From assembly GCA_031761405.1 (NCBI GenBank), contig JASEVX010000001.1, positions 198,812,110 through 198,876,109 on the forward strand: DNA of 64,000 nucleotides, given 5' to 3'. The stretch comes from Serripes groenlandicus. Lineage: Eukaryota; Mollusca; Bivalvia; Cardiida; Cardiidae. Below are positions 21,848 through 32,700 of the stretch, one piece after another. Numbering within the stretch: the first letter of the stretch is position 1; each line of letters opens with the position of its first letter. A program made the translations under genes and the position numbers. The notes under the pieces are model-generated. The model had not been told where the DNA came from, did no database searches, and saw only the letters and a program-made list of their open reading frames with translations.

Positions 21848-22230
21848 TACTTGCAGCAGACAAATCATCATGGGCAATTTCTTCTTTTGTCACAATGTTT
21901 TCAGACGCCATCTGCTGCAGACTTCTCAAAATGTGTCTGCATGTGGGAATGCTGGATAATCAGTCTGTTACCCAATATGGAATATTTAGGGTTGTCTGCT
22001 TTGGAAAATATTTACTACATCTGGAACTATATTTTGTATATATAGAGTTGAAAACAATATGGGAAAAAGGAGAATTTGCTCTTTTACCTATCTTCGCTAG
22101 CCAAGGCTACTTCATACACAGTATTCCCCTAAGTACTTATTATAATTATTGGAATGTAATGGACAAATAGCCCTTGGCTTGTGAAGATGCCTTTTACCAC
22201 AATGTTTTAAAATGTCATCTGTATCAGAGA
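21848..22230 (+). mobile_element. TTAA MITE pieces, one carrying a nested MITE
   Basis: A hairpin and B-arm piece ends with TGTGTCTGCATGTGGGAA (21848-21950). A second copy (from about 22040) is split at its hairpin by the element at 22089-22190. Confidence 0.6.
22089..22190. mobile_element. hAT-like foldback MITE, second nested copy
   Basis: ATCTTCGCTAGCCAAGGCTA and CCCTTGGCTTGTGAAGATG are inverted. CTTTTACC is duplicated at 22081-22088 and 22191-22198. The host is again a TTAA MITE, this time at the hairpin. Confidence 0.8.
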
Positions 22231-22457
22231 ACCCTTTCCTTCATATATACGCTTCCTGATGCCTCTGCAGCAGACGGCTTTTTGAAAACATGGCGACAAA
22301 AGAAGAAATTGCTCAAAACAAGCAATTTCTCCTTTTGTCGCCATGTTTTCGATTCTATTCAATTATTGTACTTTCATTCAAAGGGAGTTTCCATTTTTTT
22401 GCAGGTTTGTTTTTCAAAGTTGCCTGTTGCAGATTTGCTGTATTGGAGAAGAGGTTA
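22229..22457 (-). mobile_element. TTAA MITE with private GCGA/TCGC hairpin pair
   Basis: The arms read CATGGCGACAAAAGAAGAAA and CTCCTTTTGTCGCCATG. Most copies have GTGGCAAAAG and CTTTTGCCAC, so both arms changed. It ends GAAGAGGTTAA. Confidence 0.8.
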
Positions 22458-23660
22458 AAAAGAATAACAAAAACCAGTATGGAAAGGAATGAGTTTTATT
22501 CATCTTTGTTACAGTCTATGAACTTAAGATATTGTAATCAAACTTAGGCAGTTGATTTGTTTACAAGGGTAATCCTACAAAATAAATGGACAAATATAAC
22601 TATGCTATTGGGTTTTAACGAGCATTTCAAAGGTTGTATTAATCAACCATTCTAAATAAGTCTTATTCTAAAGTTTTAAGACAATCATTTATAGGTTAAG
22701 CCTGGATTGACTTAGCCTATAAGTAAATTTGTCCATTTAAATTTCTAATAAGATAAATATTTAGAATGAATTGTGTATACAGGGGTCAAGAGCTCCAGAT
22801 AAAGGTGCATATGTCGGGTTTTACAATTTATTTGATCTCAATACCCTATCCAGTGGGTTCTCAGAAAAAACATAAATCATATCAGTGATTTTAGTTTAGT
22901 GACAAGAGATATTTTGGAACAACAACTTGTTTATTTCTACTTATCTACTGCTCTGTAAAGACCCATACTAAAAACATAGCATCACTGAACACTAAAGTTT
23001 GATATAAACACATTGCGGATAATATGAAGCATGGAATACACAAAGATTTAGGAGATTACATGACATATATCATTTCCTATAGTGTGATGGGTTTTAAAAC
23101 TTTGTGCAAAATGTTGATAAAAAATTGTTACATGAAAAGCTTTGATGATTTTTTTTAAAGACGATTTATTGGTTTTATCAGTTTCACTTCGCTTTTGAAA
23201 TCCGAAAAAGTCATAAGACATTGTGGGAGCAAGAGAAATTACTCTCAATGGGTTAATTCACCTTTTTTCAGAATATTTTCTCTTGTTATCTCATATATTT
23301 ATGTTTCTCGAACCTCGAGTTTCTTCAGTCTAATTAAATATATCATATCAGGTTTAACACTACAGAATGAGTTAGACTGTAAAACTACAAATAAAATACA
23401 CTACAATTTGATATTTACATGAATAGGGTAAAATAGTATAGATATTCAATACATGACTAGCGAGGTGTAATACGGTTTAGCTTATTGCATAATTATACAG
23501 TATAATAAAGATTTCATATTCAGTAAATAGTAAACATATCTGGCAAGTTATAGCCATCAATTCAGAGATCTATTTAATAAGGGGGTTGGAAGGACATTTT
23601 GCATGTAGCATCTTCATTATTTCACTTTCAAACTGTATGTTATAGTAAACTTGTAGTGTG

Positions 23661-23883
23661 ACATTTCCAACATACACAGTCTCTGCCACCTCTGTTGCAG
23701 GCTACTTTTGCAAACATTATGACAAAAAGGAGAATTGCCAATAATGAACAATTTCTCCTTTTGTCACAATGTTTTCAACTCACTTCACTAATTACTCTTG
23801 ACGTTTACCAAATGTTCCATATCTTTACGCAGATGTGTTCATAGTACTTTGCTTCAGATTTCTTGTATGTGGGAAAGGGTTCA
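23661..23883 (-). mobile_element. TTAA MITE
   Basis: CATTTCCAACATACACAGTC to GTGGGAAAGGGTTC. The terminal TTAA on both sides has decayed. The hairpin is GAGAATTGCCAATAATGAAC. Confidence 0.65.
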
Positions 23884-24441
23884 GGCTTTCACGTTTGAAC
23901 AAAATCCCTTATTAATTAGAGCTCTGAAAATTCACATTCTACAATTGGCAAGTTACAATTGTAATTTATAATGTAACAATTCAAACCTGTCCATTCAAAT
24001 TAACATGATATTTTTTGTTAAGCCTTCTTCATATAGAAATAAGAAAACTGGCTTATTTCATAAGTCTAGACAACAATGCTTACATTTCTTTAGCACCAAC
24101 ATAACTTTTTCTTTAAGACTTTAGAATGATGATTTATAAAAATTAATTTCAAATTGTTAATAATTTTAGATTCTCCAAATAACATTGAATCTTTTCCAGG
24201 TTAGAACCATATTCTAACAAGTCTACAGCTGACGACTTTATTTCATTATTGTGGACAAAACTTCCTTACTGATGAGTAATTTCTCTATTTCCAACAAAAA
24301 TGTTTTCCATATTTAGGAAAAAGTAATCAAGATATCATTAATAAATAGATTAACAATTATATAGCTGAAAATAGACAAAACATTGCATTCATGCAAAACG
24401 ATTTTTTCTTCTTATGAACTTGAGATGTAATATCATAATAT

Positions 24442-24660
24442 GCATACATATTTTGACATATCAGCAGCAGACGACATTTTAAAACATTGTTGTAAAATGA
24501 GAAATTGCTCACTACGAACTCGGCAATTTCCCTTTTTTTCTTCACAATGTTTCCAACTCTATTAAAAAATTATACTTTTATTTACAGACATATTCCTTAC
24601 TTTTGTCTACTATGTTTTCAGTCGTCTTCTGCAGATTTGTCATATGTGAGAAAGGATTAA
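24442..24660 (-). mobile_element. TTAA MITE, left end unclear
   Basis: The right end is intact (CATATGTGAGAAAGGATTAA). The hairpin loop is enlarged: GCTCACTACGAACTCGGCAA. Confidence 0.6.
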
Positions 24661-25207
24661 AGCAGTTTCATATGAAACTTGAAGAACAACAGCTACATTT
24701 ATCAGACATACATATAAGACAGTAACACACATAATATGAATGCTCTATTTTAAAGTGTGTATGCTTGTGAAAAAGCAATAGGTCAACAGTGAAGTTATGT
24801 TTTGTTCAAGATCTATTTACCAGCTGTTTGGACAGCAATATTTATTTGCAATACACTACCTATATCTCAAAAAAGGAAACAAAATCAGATATTCTAGTGA
24901 ATCGACCGGAAGATTCACCAAAACGTCACAGAAAGAATGTAAAATTATCCATCCCTTTTTTTTTTAAAATGAAAGGATATATATCATGAATGCAAATGTC
25001 CCTGATTCACATTCTCTCAACCAAAAATGAACAATGATATTAAACTGCTAGAGGCATTAAACGAATATCAGCAGCTGCGGCATTAGCAACAAGAGATTGA
25101 CCTTGGAAAGTCAAGGTTAAATGCTACAAACAGGGGGTGAAAGTTACGACGCATAAACTATAAAGCTCGGAAATCCATGAACATCTTGCAGAACTAGAGG
25201 CTGCATT

Positions 25208-25322
25208 CGAATGTATTCTTTAATTCCATTGGTGTGTTCTGATGTATTCTTTTATTTCATTGGTGTGTTCTGATGTATTCTTTTATTTCATTGGATTGTT
25301 CTCATGTTTCCTTCAATTTCAT
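25208..25322. repeat. 31-bp minisatellite, about four units
   Basis: Core GTATTCTTTTATTTCATTGG, separated by TGTGTTCTGAT. The outer units have diverged. Confidence 0.8.
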
Positions 25323-25397
25323 TGGCTAAATGCAAGTTCCCCATCCTGTCTGCTGGGATTAAATCAAGTGACTGAAAAGTAGAACAGAAATGTCAAT

Positions 25398-25617
25398 TTA
25401 ACCCTTTCCCACCTATAGACGCTTTCTGACACAGATGACTTTTGAAAACATTGCGGTAAAATGAGAAATGGCTCAAAACGAGCAATTTCTCCGTTTGCCA
25501 CAATGTTTTCACCTTTTTGCATTAATTATACATTCATTTATAGAGATTTTCTGGGTTTTTGCCAACATGCTTTCAAAGTCGTCTGCTACAGGTTTGCTGT
25601 ATGTTGGAAAGGGTTAA
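25398..25617 (-). mobile_element. TTAA MITE
   Basis: TTAA at both ends. Arm B has lost about ten bases (CTTTCTGACACAGATGAC). The hairpin GGCTCAAAACGAGCAATTTC is kept. Confidence 0.8.
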
Positions 25618-25930
25618 AATAAGGCTTGTTTGCTCATCCGCTTCAAATATTTTCTGATAAAAACAAAATATCATTACTTTACCCCGAAACAGACAACTTT
25701 TGATGTCTCTGTAGCAGACTTTTAACATTTAAAATATTGTGGGAAAAGAAGCATTAGCTCATATTTTTTTAGAAGAAGTCAAAATGCAGCAGATAATGAA
25801 CTTTGAAAACAATATCATGTTTTCCTTGCAATGTGCATTTTTTTCGCGTATGATAAGTGTAATAACTTTATTTTTACTTTCTTCCTTCTTATTTGTTTCC
25901 CTCGCAAACAATGACCTTTAAACCTCTGTA

Positions 25931-26026
25931 AAGTACTGGTCAAGTTTCCAGGAAGCAGACATCGAGGGTGATTAATATAAGCTTATAGCTTGTTTCGCAA
26001 TCGATGTAAAATAAATAAGTTTAAAC
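25931..26026 (+). mobile_element. 5'-truncated SINE with perfect target duplication
   Basis: Carries only the 3' end of the SINE seen at 7180 and 46305 (GGAAGCAGACATCGAGGGTG to ATAAATAAGTTTAAAC). TTTAAACCTCTGTA flanks it exactly at 25917-25930 and 26027-26040. Truncation came from incomplete reverse transcription. Confidence 0.85.
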
Positions 26027-26141
26027 TTTAAACCTCTGTAGTAGATGCATTTAGAACTATTGAGGAAATTGAGAAATTAACCAAAATAAAAGCAGTTTTC
26101 TTGATGTCACACCTTTTATAACATGAATCAAGAATTTTAAT

Positions 26142-26262
26142 TCAACCCTTTCTTACATGTAGATGTATATGAAGCAGAAGCAGAGATTGCTCATGATTTT
26201 CAATTCTTGCCTTATTGCTTACATAGTCCTCTGCTGATTTGTAGTATCTGGTAAAGGGTTTT
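26142..26262 (-). mobile_element. TTAA MITE, short degenerate copy
   Basis: TTCAACCCTTTCTTACATGT to CTGGTAAAGGGTT. Only one half of the hairpin remains. Confidence 0.5.
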
Positions 26263-26284
26263 CCTGAACCCATTTCTTTCCTTT

Positions 26285-26512
26285 ATCCCTTTCCCTCATA
26301 TAGACGCTTTCTGACGCCTCTGCAGCAAATGGCTTTTTGAAAACATAGTGACAAAAGAAGAAATTGCACAGAACGTGCAATTTCTCCTTTTGCCACAATG
26401 TTTTCCACTTTTTGTCATATGTTATCCATTCAATTATGGAGATTTTCTACTTTTTGACAAAATACGTTCAAAGTCGTCTGCTGCAGAATTGTCGTATGAG
26501 GGAAAGGGTTGT
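26285..26512 (-). mobile_element. TTAA MITE, subfamily II, GCAC/GTGC hairpin
   Basis: Nearly identical to 15904-16133 and 53462-53691. The tip is TTGCACAGAACGTGCAA. The TTAA is mutated at both edges (TTAT and TTGT). Confidence 0.85.
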
Positions 26513-26819
26513 ATGCTTTCAGATGTTGTCAAGTCTAATAATATCAGGGCATCTATCGTCCTTGTTAGAATACTAGATGGACAACCAAACAGGGAAGATA
26601 CTGCATAATCTGGATCTTTCCTTTTTGTAAAAATCTCTAAAGCTGGTTTACGTGTGATGTGGCACTTGTCTCAAATTTAAGCCTAACAATATCGTGCCAT
26701 TTTATTGAGTTAATATACAACAAACAAATAAGACTAAAAAAGCATTTTATTTCATAAACATACCACGGCTATAAAGTCTACAGTGGAACTTGAACTATAC
26801 TGTATATTTGGCACTGCGT
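26513..26819. other. no gene or repeat recognised
   Basis: AT-rich; nothing supported on either strand. Confidence 0.3.
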
Positions 26820-26989
26820 TTAATTTAGCGCTTTTCCACATACTGATGCCCTTTGTAGCAGACACCTTTTGAAAACATTGTGGCAAAAGGAGCAATTTCT
26901 CCATTTGCCACATTGTTTATTGCTATATTTTTGTGGGTATGTTTTCAAAGACATCAGCTGCAGATTTGTTGTATGTGGGAAAGGGTTAA
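26820..26989 (-). mobile_element. TTAA MITE, internally shortened
   Basis: TTAA at both ends; the right end GTATGTGGGAAAGGGTTAA is perfect. The hairpin has lost its tip: GTGGCAAAAGGAGCAATTTC runs straight into TCCATTTGCCAC. Confidence 0.75.
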
Positions 26990-27444
26990 AACTGCAAAAT
27001 ATATCTCTCGCACACACCCACTCCTACATGACCGATTCAGTCAGTGAACATGTAAACCGACATATTCAACATGTGCAAGGGGCTATTCCATTACTTCACA
27101 CATACGATATTTGACACCTTCCATTGAACACGACTTTTGAAAACATTGCAATAAAAGGCTCAAAAAGAGTAATTTCACCATTTAATGCAATATTTTCAAC
27201 TCTTTATCAATATAAATCTTTAGCTTTCTAGATTAATGAAAGTGTTCGTCTGATGATTGTAAAGCAGACAAACTTTTAGAAATCATGTGAAGTAAATGGC
27301 TACGGCAAAATATAAAATTATATAATATAATGAACCTTATGCTCTATGAAATCCAACTATAGGGCATTGGCGACCAGTGTACATCCAGTGCACCTGCACT
27401 GTTTGATCTGGCTCTACACTACGTGCAAATTAGTCACTAAAATA

Positions 27445-27652
27445 TTAACCCTTTCCCACATACAACAAATCTGCAGCAGACTACTTTAAAAACATGTACA
27501 TGTATTAAAAAACATGGAAAATCTCTATAAATGAAAAAACAATTATTGAATAAAGTTGAAAACAGTGTGACAAAGCAGAAATAAGTTCTTTTGCCATTTT
27601 TTTGGTTAAAGTCTTCTGCTGCAGAGGTAGATTTGTGGTGGGGAAGGGTTAA
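27445..27652 (+). mobile_element. TTAA MITE, right side eroded
   Basis: The left end TTAACCCTTTCCCACATACA is perfect. The second hairpin arm is reduced to TTCTTTTGCC. Confidence 0.75.
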
Positions 27653-27679
27653 CTCTTAACCTTGTTGCGAATACCCTTT

Positions 27680-28450
27680 GGTGCCATATATAGCAGTCAA
27701 CATAATCATACTTCTGGTTTTCAACATGTTACATATTTCACATCCGATGAACCTTAAACTGGCTTACAAAGTACCAAACTGTCACAAAAAAGGCTTGTCA
27801 GGGAGGTATAACTTGAAGGACTAAAGTCATTTGGCCAGACTTTTATTGCAAGATTTTATGGTCATAAACATTCACAGCAAGTTCAGTGAAGATTGGATAC
27901 AAACTCTTAATTAAACTGAAAGAGCGGACAAGGCTTATTTGGCCAAATTTTGAATTAATCCAAAAGTGCCTATGGCAATTTGGCTGGTTATCCAACATGT
28001 TCTAGGCATTATGCCAACAACCATGTTAACTAAATTTGGAGAAAATCAGATGAAAACTTCCCACTTAGAGAGCAGACAAGGTTTATTTACAGTAGTCAAT
28101 ATTGGATAATTCAAGGGGCATAATCCAATAGTACGTTGAGCGATATGGGCTAGTTATTAAACTTGGCCCCGACATTATACCCACAAACATGCTTACCAAG
28201 TTTGGTGTAGACTGGATGGAAACTGTTTCACTAAGATGCAGACATGGGTAATTTGGCCAATTTTGGACAGTTCAAGGTTCATTATCCAAAAGAACCTTGA
28301 GCGATTTGGCTGGTTTACAATCTTGGCACAGACATAATGCACACAAACCTGTTCACCAAATTTGGTGAAGCTAGGATGAAAACTGTGTCGCTTAAGAGAG
28401 TGGATAATGTGCTGACGTCATCTGTCTGCCCAGCGCAAGTGTTTCCATAG
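27680..28450 (-). repeat. tandem-core fragment, about 160-bp units
   Basis: Four units carry variants of ACCAAGTTTGGTGTAGACTG and GAGCGATTTGGCTGGTT. No coding signal. It ends near CTGCCCAGCGCAAGTG. Confidence 0.55.
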
Positions 28451-28919
28451 TAAGATCCGTATAAAATACAGGCATAATAAAAGGACTCCATACTACACAT
28501 GAAGTAATGACCACACAATGGGGACACTTGATTGTGATAGGATTTAGTAAAACAAAGACAAAATGGTGTGGTGAGGTAAGAGGCTTCATAATTTACTTAT
28601 GATTCAGGTGTGTAGGCTCTGATTAGATTTCATATGAACATATAGGATTTTTTTTAAGTAATATCCCTTTTGTAGGATGTTCTGGCATTCATGATCACAA
28701 CTATTAGGTGTGTGTTTATAAGTAATATCCCTTTTGTAGGATGTTCTGGCATTCATGATCCTATTTCCTCACTGCTCATAATGAGCTATGTTACAGGATA
28801 ATCAATCAGATGGTAGGTATGGTGTGATATTTGAAGATAAACATCAGTCTGTGCATTCACGCCATCTTATCCAAATAAGCAATTTGGCAGCAGCTGCTTG
28901 AAACCTGTCACTTATCAGC
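28451..28919. repeat. 64-bp direct duplication in unclassified sequence
   Basis: AGTAATATCCCTTTTGTAGG and GGATGTTCTGGCATTCATGA occur from 28657 and again from 28721. Nothing else is recognised here. Confidence 0.7.
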
Positions 28920-29146
28920 GAACAGTTTCCCACCTGAAGACGCATGTTGATGCGATAGCAGCCGATGAGTTTTGAAAACATTGTGGCCAAAGGTGAAATT
29001 CCTCATGATGAGCAATTTCTCCTTTGGCCACAATGTTTCAACTTTATTTAACAATTAAGATATCTTCTATGGAGATTTTTCAGGTTTTTGTCACTATGTT
29101 TTCAAAGTCGTCTGCTGCAGATTTGCTGTATGTGGGAAGGGGTTAA
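28920..29146 (-). mobile_element. TTAA MITE with private GGCCAAAG/CTTTGGCC pair
   Basis: The arms read CATTGTGGCCAAAGG and CCTTTGGCCACAATG, where most copies have GGCAAAAG and CTTTTGCC. The right TTAA is at 29143-29146. Confidence 0.8.
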
Positions 29147-29147
29147 A

Positions 29148-29290
29148 TGGTGTTTTACGCTACTTTCAATACTATCTCAAAACTCTGAGCGCGCCAAGGA
29201 GGGAAGTCACTAATACCACTTTTCAAGTTTTTGGGCATGACCTGACCGGAAATTGAACCGGGTCTCAGCATTACACCATCAAAGCAGCTA
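29148..29290 (-). mobile_element. tRNA-derived SINE, shortened
   Basis: Starts TGTTTTACGCTACTTTCAAT directly after the MITE. The B box on the minus strand is GGTTCAATTTCCGG. The middle is deleted. Confidence 0.6.
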
Positions 29291-29422
29291 ATGAACAGAG
29301 TAGACCCAGATGAAATGGCACATGAATGCACAAGTTGATCTTGATCTACACTTGTCTCATTTTTCAAAATATTATGTGTCGGTTTTTCCTCATATCATGC
29401 TTATATGGGATGAATTCTTGCT

Positions 29423-29583
29423 TTAGCCCTTGTGCACATGCAGACTCATTTGTAGCAGATGCCTTTTTACAGCATTGTGACAAGATGAGAAATTACGCAA
29501 TTTCTCTGTATTAAAAATGTTTCTCAATTTTCCCCTATAAGAAAGTCGCCTGCAGCAAGTTTGTTGAATGTGGGAAAAGGTGT
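29423..29583 (-). mobile_element. TTAA MITE, hairpin tip lost
   Basis: TTAGCCCTTGTGCACATGCA to GAATGTGGGAAAAGG. GAGAAATTACGCAATTTCTC forms a shortened hairpin. Confidence 0.6.
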
Positions 29584-29744
29584 ATTTTCTTATCATTTTA
29601 TGTCTATCAAAACGTGACTATATTTGAAAGGAGTTGACAATATTTGTTTTTCATCATCTCAATGGCACAAGTATCCTTTGTTTCATGAATTCCTAGGAAA
29701 TTTCTACAGATTTGATGATAACATAGGAATTTATCCTCTTAGGA

Positions 29745-29759
29745 TTATTCTTCTTCTTC
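29745..29759 (-). CDS. troponin I, candidate last coding exon
   Basis: The acceptor TTTATTATCTTTTCAG has a strong pyrimidine tract. Phase 0 gives four Glu and a TAA, so the protein would end DESEEEEE. It is short, so support comes from the splice site and phase only. A different 3' exon further down remains possible. Confidence 0.45.
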   Translation of the reverse strand, partial: EEEE

Positions 29760-32700
29760 CTGAAAAGATAATAAAAGAAGAAAAACACATGAGCAAGTAT
29801 AGACATAATTTGAGAACAAGAGTTTTCAAAGGAACATTTAACCCTTTCCCGGATACGACAATTCTGCAGCAGACGACTTTGAACGTATTTTGTCAAAACA
29901 TGGAAAATCTCTATAATTGAATGGATAACCTATGACTAAAAGTGGAAAACATTGTGTCAAAAGGAGAAATTGCACGTTTTGTGCAATTTCTTCTTTTGTC
30001 ACTATGTTTTCAAAAAGCCGTCTGCTGCAGAGGCGTCAGAAAGCGTCTGTATGAGGGAAAGGGTTAAGATTATTTTATTTCCCCAACAACTATTTATCTG
30101 GAACAAGAGTCAATCTTTTGTCATTTTAACGCATCTTGTAGTTATATCAATGAATTTGGTACTTCTAGTCTCTTATAACTCTGTTCTATAGTGCCCATCA
30201 TGTACTTTCGATTGTTGTAGGTATTGTTATTTTAACAAGATGTACAAAAATGAGACTAACTGTTTACCACATATAGACACTTTCTAAAGCCTCTGTAGCA
30301 GACAACATTAGAAAACATTTGTTATATGCATACAAGGAAAACAGGCAACACCCCCTGGCGGTCATGTTCATCAATAGATCATCAACAGATCGTAATAATT
30401 TCAACAATCTTGGCAGAGGGTCACCCAAGGATCATTTGTGCCAAATTATTTAAAGTTTTCACTATATATAAATATAAGGAACATTTGTGCAAAATATTTC
30501 AAATTAGGCCAATTTTTCTGGACAAAAAGATTTAATCAAAATGATTATCACAATCTTCCAAATGTAACATTATCATCCTCAGTATAATAACTAACCATTT
30601 ATCTGTTAAAGCAGCCTTTGATGCCTCACACAGCAAATGGCTAAATGTAAGAAATTCCTACTTTTCCTACAATTTTGACAACAATGTTGGAGATATGGAA
30701 TGGACACCAACTATAGTCAATATGTTGATTAAAGTGTCAAAGTGAACTATGGAGCAGACATAAAATCTAGTTAAATGACCTGTAATCTCCAAGTGTGACC
30801 TTGACCTTCAAATGAGCTGGCTGAAACATGTGCTCTTTTCAAGATGATGAATATTTGTTGAGAGTTATTTAGAAATTCTTCAAGAGATATGAAGCAGACA
30901 GGAAATTCAGTCATATGACGTTGACCTTCAATTAAGCTGGTAGAAACATGTGCACTGCACATCTTCTCAATAGTGTGAACATTTGATGAGTTATTTCACA
31001 ATTATTCTAGCAGTTATGGAGCATAAAAGAAATAGTCATACAACTTTTGTACTCTTAATGTGACCTTGTCAATCAACTGGGCTGGCAAAAACATGCTCCC
31101 TGCACATTGTCTCAATATGGTGAATAATTGAATTGTGGCAAAATATTTCAAAATACTATCATGTGGTTCAATAGATATTGAGCCAACACGAAATCAGTCA
31201 TATGACTGTTGAACTCAAAGTGTGACATTGACCTTGAAACATGCACTCTGGTCATTGTCTCAATATGGTGAACATGTGTGGCGATATATTTTGAAATCCT
31301 TCAGGAGTTTCAAAAGTTATGGAATTGACACAATGTGTGACAGGCAGACAGACAACCCTAGAAAAAGCAACACATGCCTTTTTTCCTACCTCACTCTCAT
31401 CAGCTGTGGATTTTAAAGTCTCTCGGAAATCTTCTTTTACTTCGGCTATTTTTGACAGTTTAGCAAATCTACAAAAAAGAAACAGCTCTTTTAGCAAATC
31501 TTCACTTAGTGGCCAAAATATATTTTGCCAAAGACTTCAGTGCAAATCCATACACTGCAAGAAAATTGTTATTAATTTCCAGATTTGTAGAGAATTCATA
31601 GATCTTTTAAATCGCATATCTGAGATGAAAATACTTTATCATTTTTCTTTTTAACCATGTATATTTTACCTTTTCCAACATACTGACACTTTCTGATGCA
31701 TCTGCAGCAGAAGACTTTTGAAAACATTGTGGCAAAAGAAGAAATTGCTCATAATTTCTCCTTTATTCACAATGTTTACAACTCTATTCAACGATTTAAG
31801 TTTGCTTGTAGAGGATTTCAATATTTTGGAGAAGATATTTTTGAAGTCGTCTTGCAGCAGATTTGTTGATTGTGGGCATGAGTTAACAGTTATGCATTCA
31901 ACATTCCCATCTTCAGCTCTCTTCAACTGACAAGCGAAAAACATTTAAGAAATTGGGAAAACAAATCATTGGAACTCGTTTCTTGCCACTAAGTGTACTT
32001 AACCCTTTCCCACATACAACACATCTGCATTAGACGACTTCGAAAACATATTGTCAGAAAACGTGAAAAATCTCCATAAATGAGAGTTAACTTATAATAT
32101 AGAGTTGAAAACATAGTGGCAAAAGGAGAAATTGCTTGTTTTGAGCAAAATTTTCTTTTGTCACAATGTTTTGAAATGCAGTCTGCTGCAGAGGCATCAG
32201 AGAATGTCTGTATGTGGGGAAGGGTTAACAAGAACAGCATATTTGGCCAGGTTGGGGCTACTGACCATGGTGCAGAGGACAACAGTGATACTTAATACAT
32301 GTACTCTCATGGATACTGTCAAAATAAGTTAAAGTTAAATAATGTGAAGCAGAAATATTTTAAAATCATTGTGGCAAAAGAAACCATTTCTCTTTATGAC
32401 ACAACAATTTCATCTCTATTAAAAAAAAAATCATTCGTTTACAGAGATTGTCCATATTTTTGCCTAGATGTTGAGATTTGTCATATGTGAGAGAGGGTTA
32501 AATACGATAAACAATGAATGAATCCAAGAAAATTAGTGCTATTAAACAAAAATTTCAATTGATTTGCATTATAAACAGTTTAAATAGAAATAACCAGAAA
32601 GTAAATTACCTACAAACAGTTATTATTCATTAGCATAATGCTGGACAATACTTAAGCATTTTGGATAATCTAGAAACATAAGGTAGATAAGTTAAAGATA

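Larger units (their letters stand above)
22458..25200. other. repeat-poor AT-rich island
   Basis: Only a few MITEs (23661-23883, a degenerate one near 24190-24330, and 24442-24660) lie in this stretch. No SINE or tandem array is seen. AATAAA on the minus strand at 22500-22495 would suit the 3' end of a minus-strand transcript. No exon could be supported; the open frame at 23048-23248 (minus) has no splice or homology support. Confidence 0.35.

Noticed and set aside
23048..23248. 66-codon minus-strand frame containing FFGFQKRSETDKTNKSS
   Set aside because: No recognisable family, no convincing acceptor, and short enough to occur by chance.
25035..25100. Alternative last exon of troponin I after TTGCTAATGCCGCAG
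   Set aside because: It would add only LLIFV and a stop; the acceptor at 29760 has a stronger pyrimidine tract and gives an acidic end.
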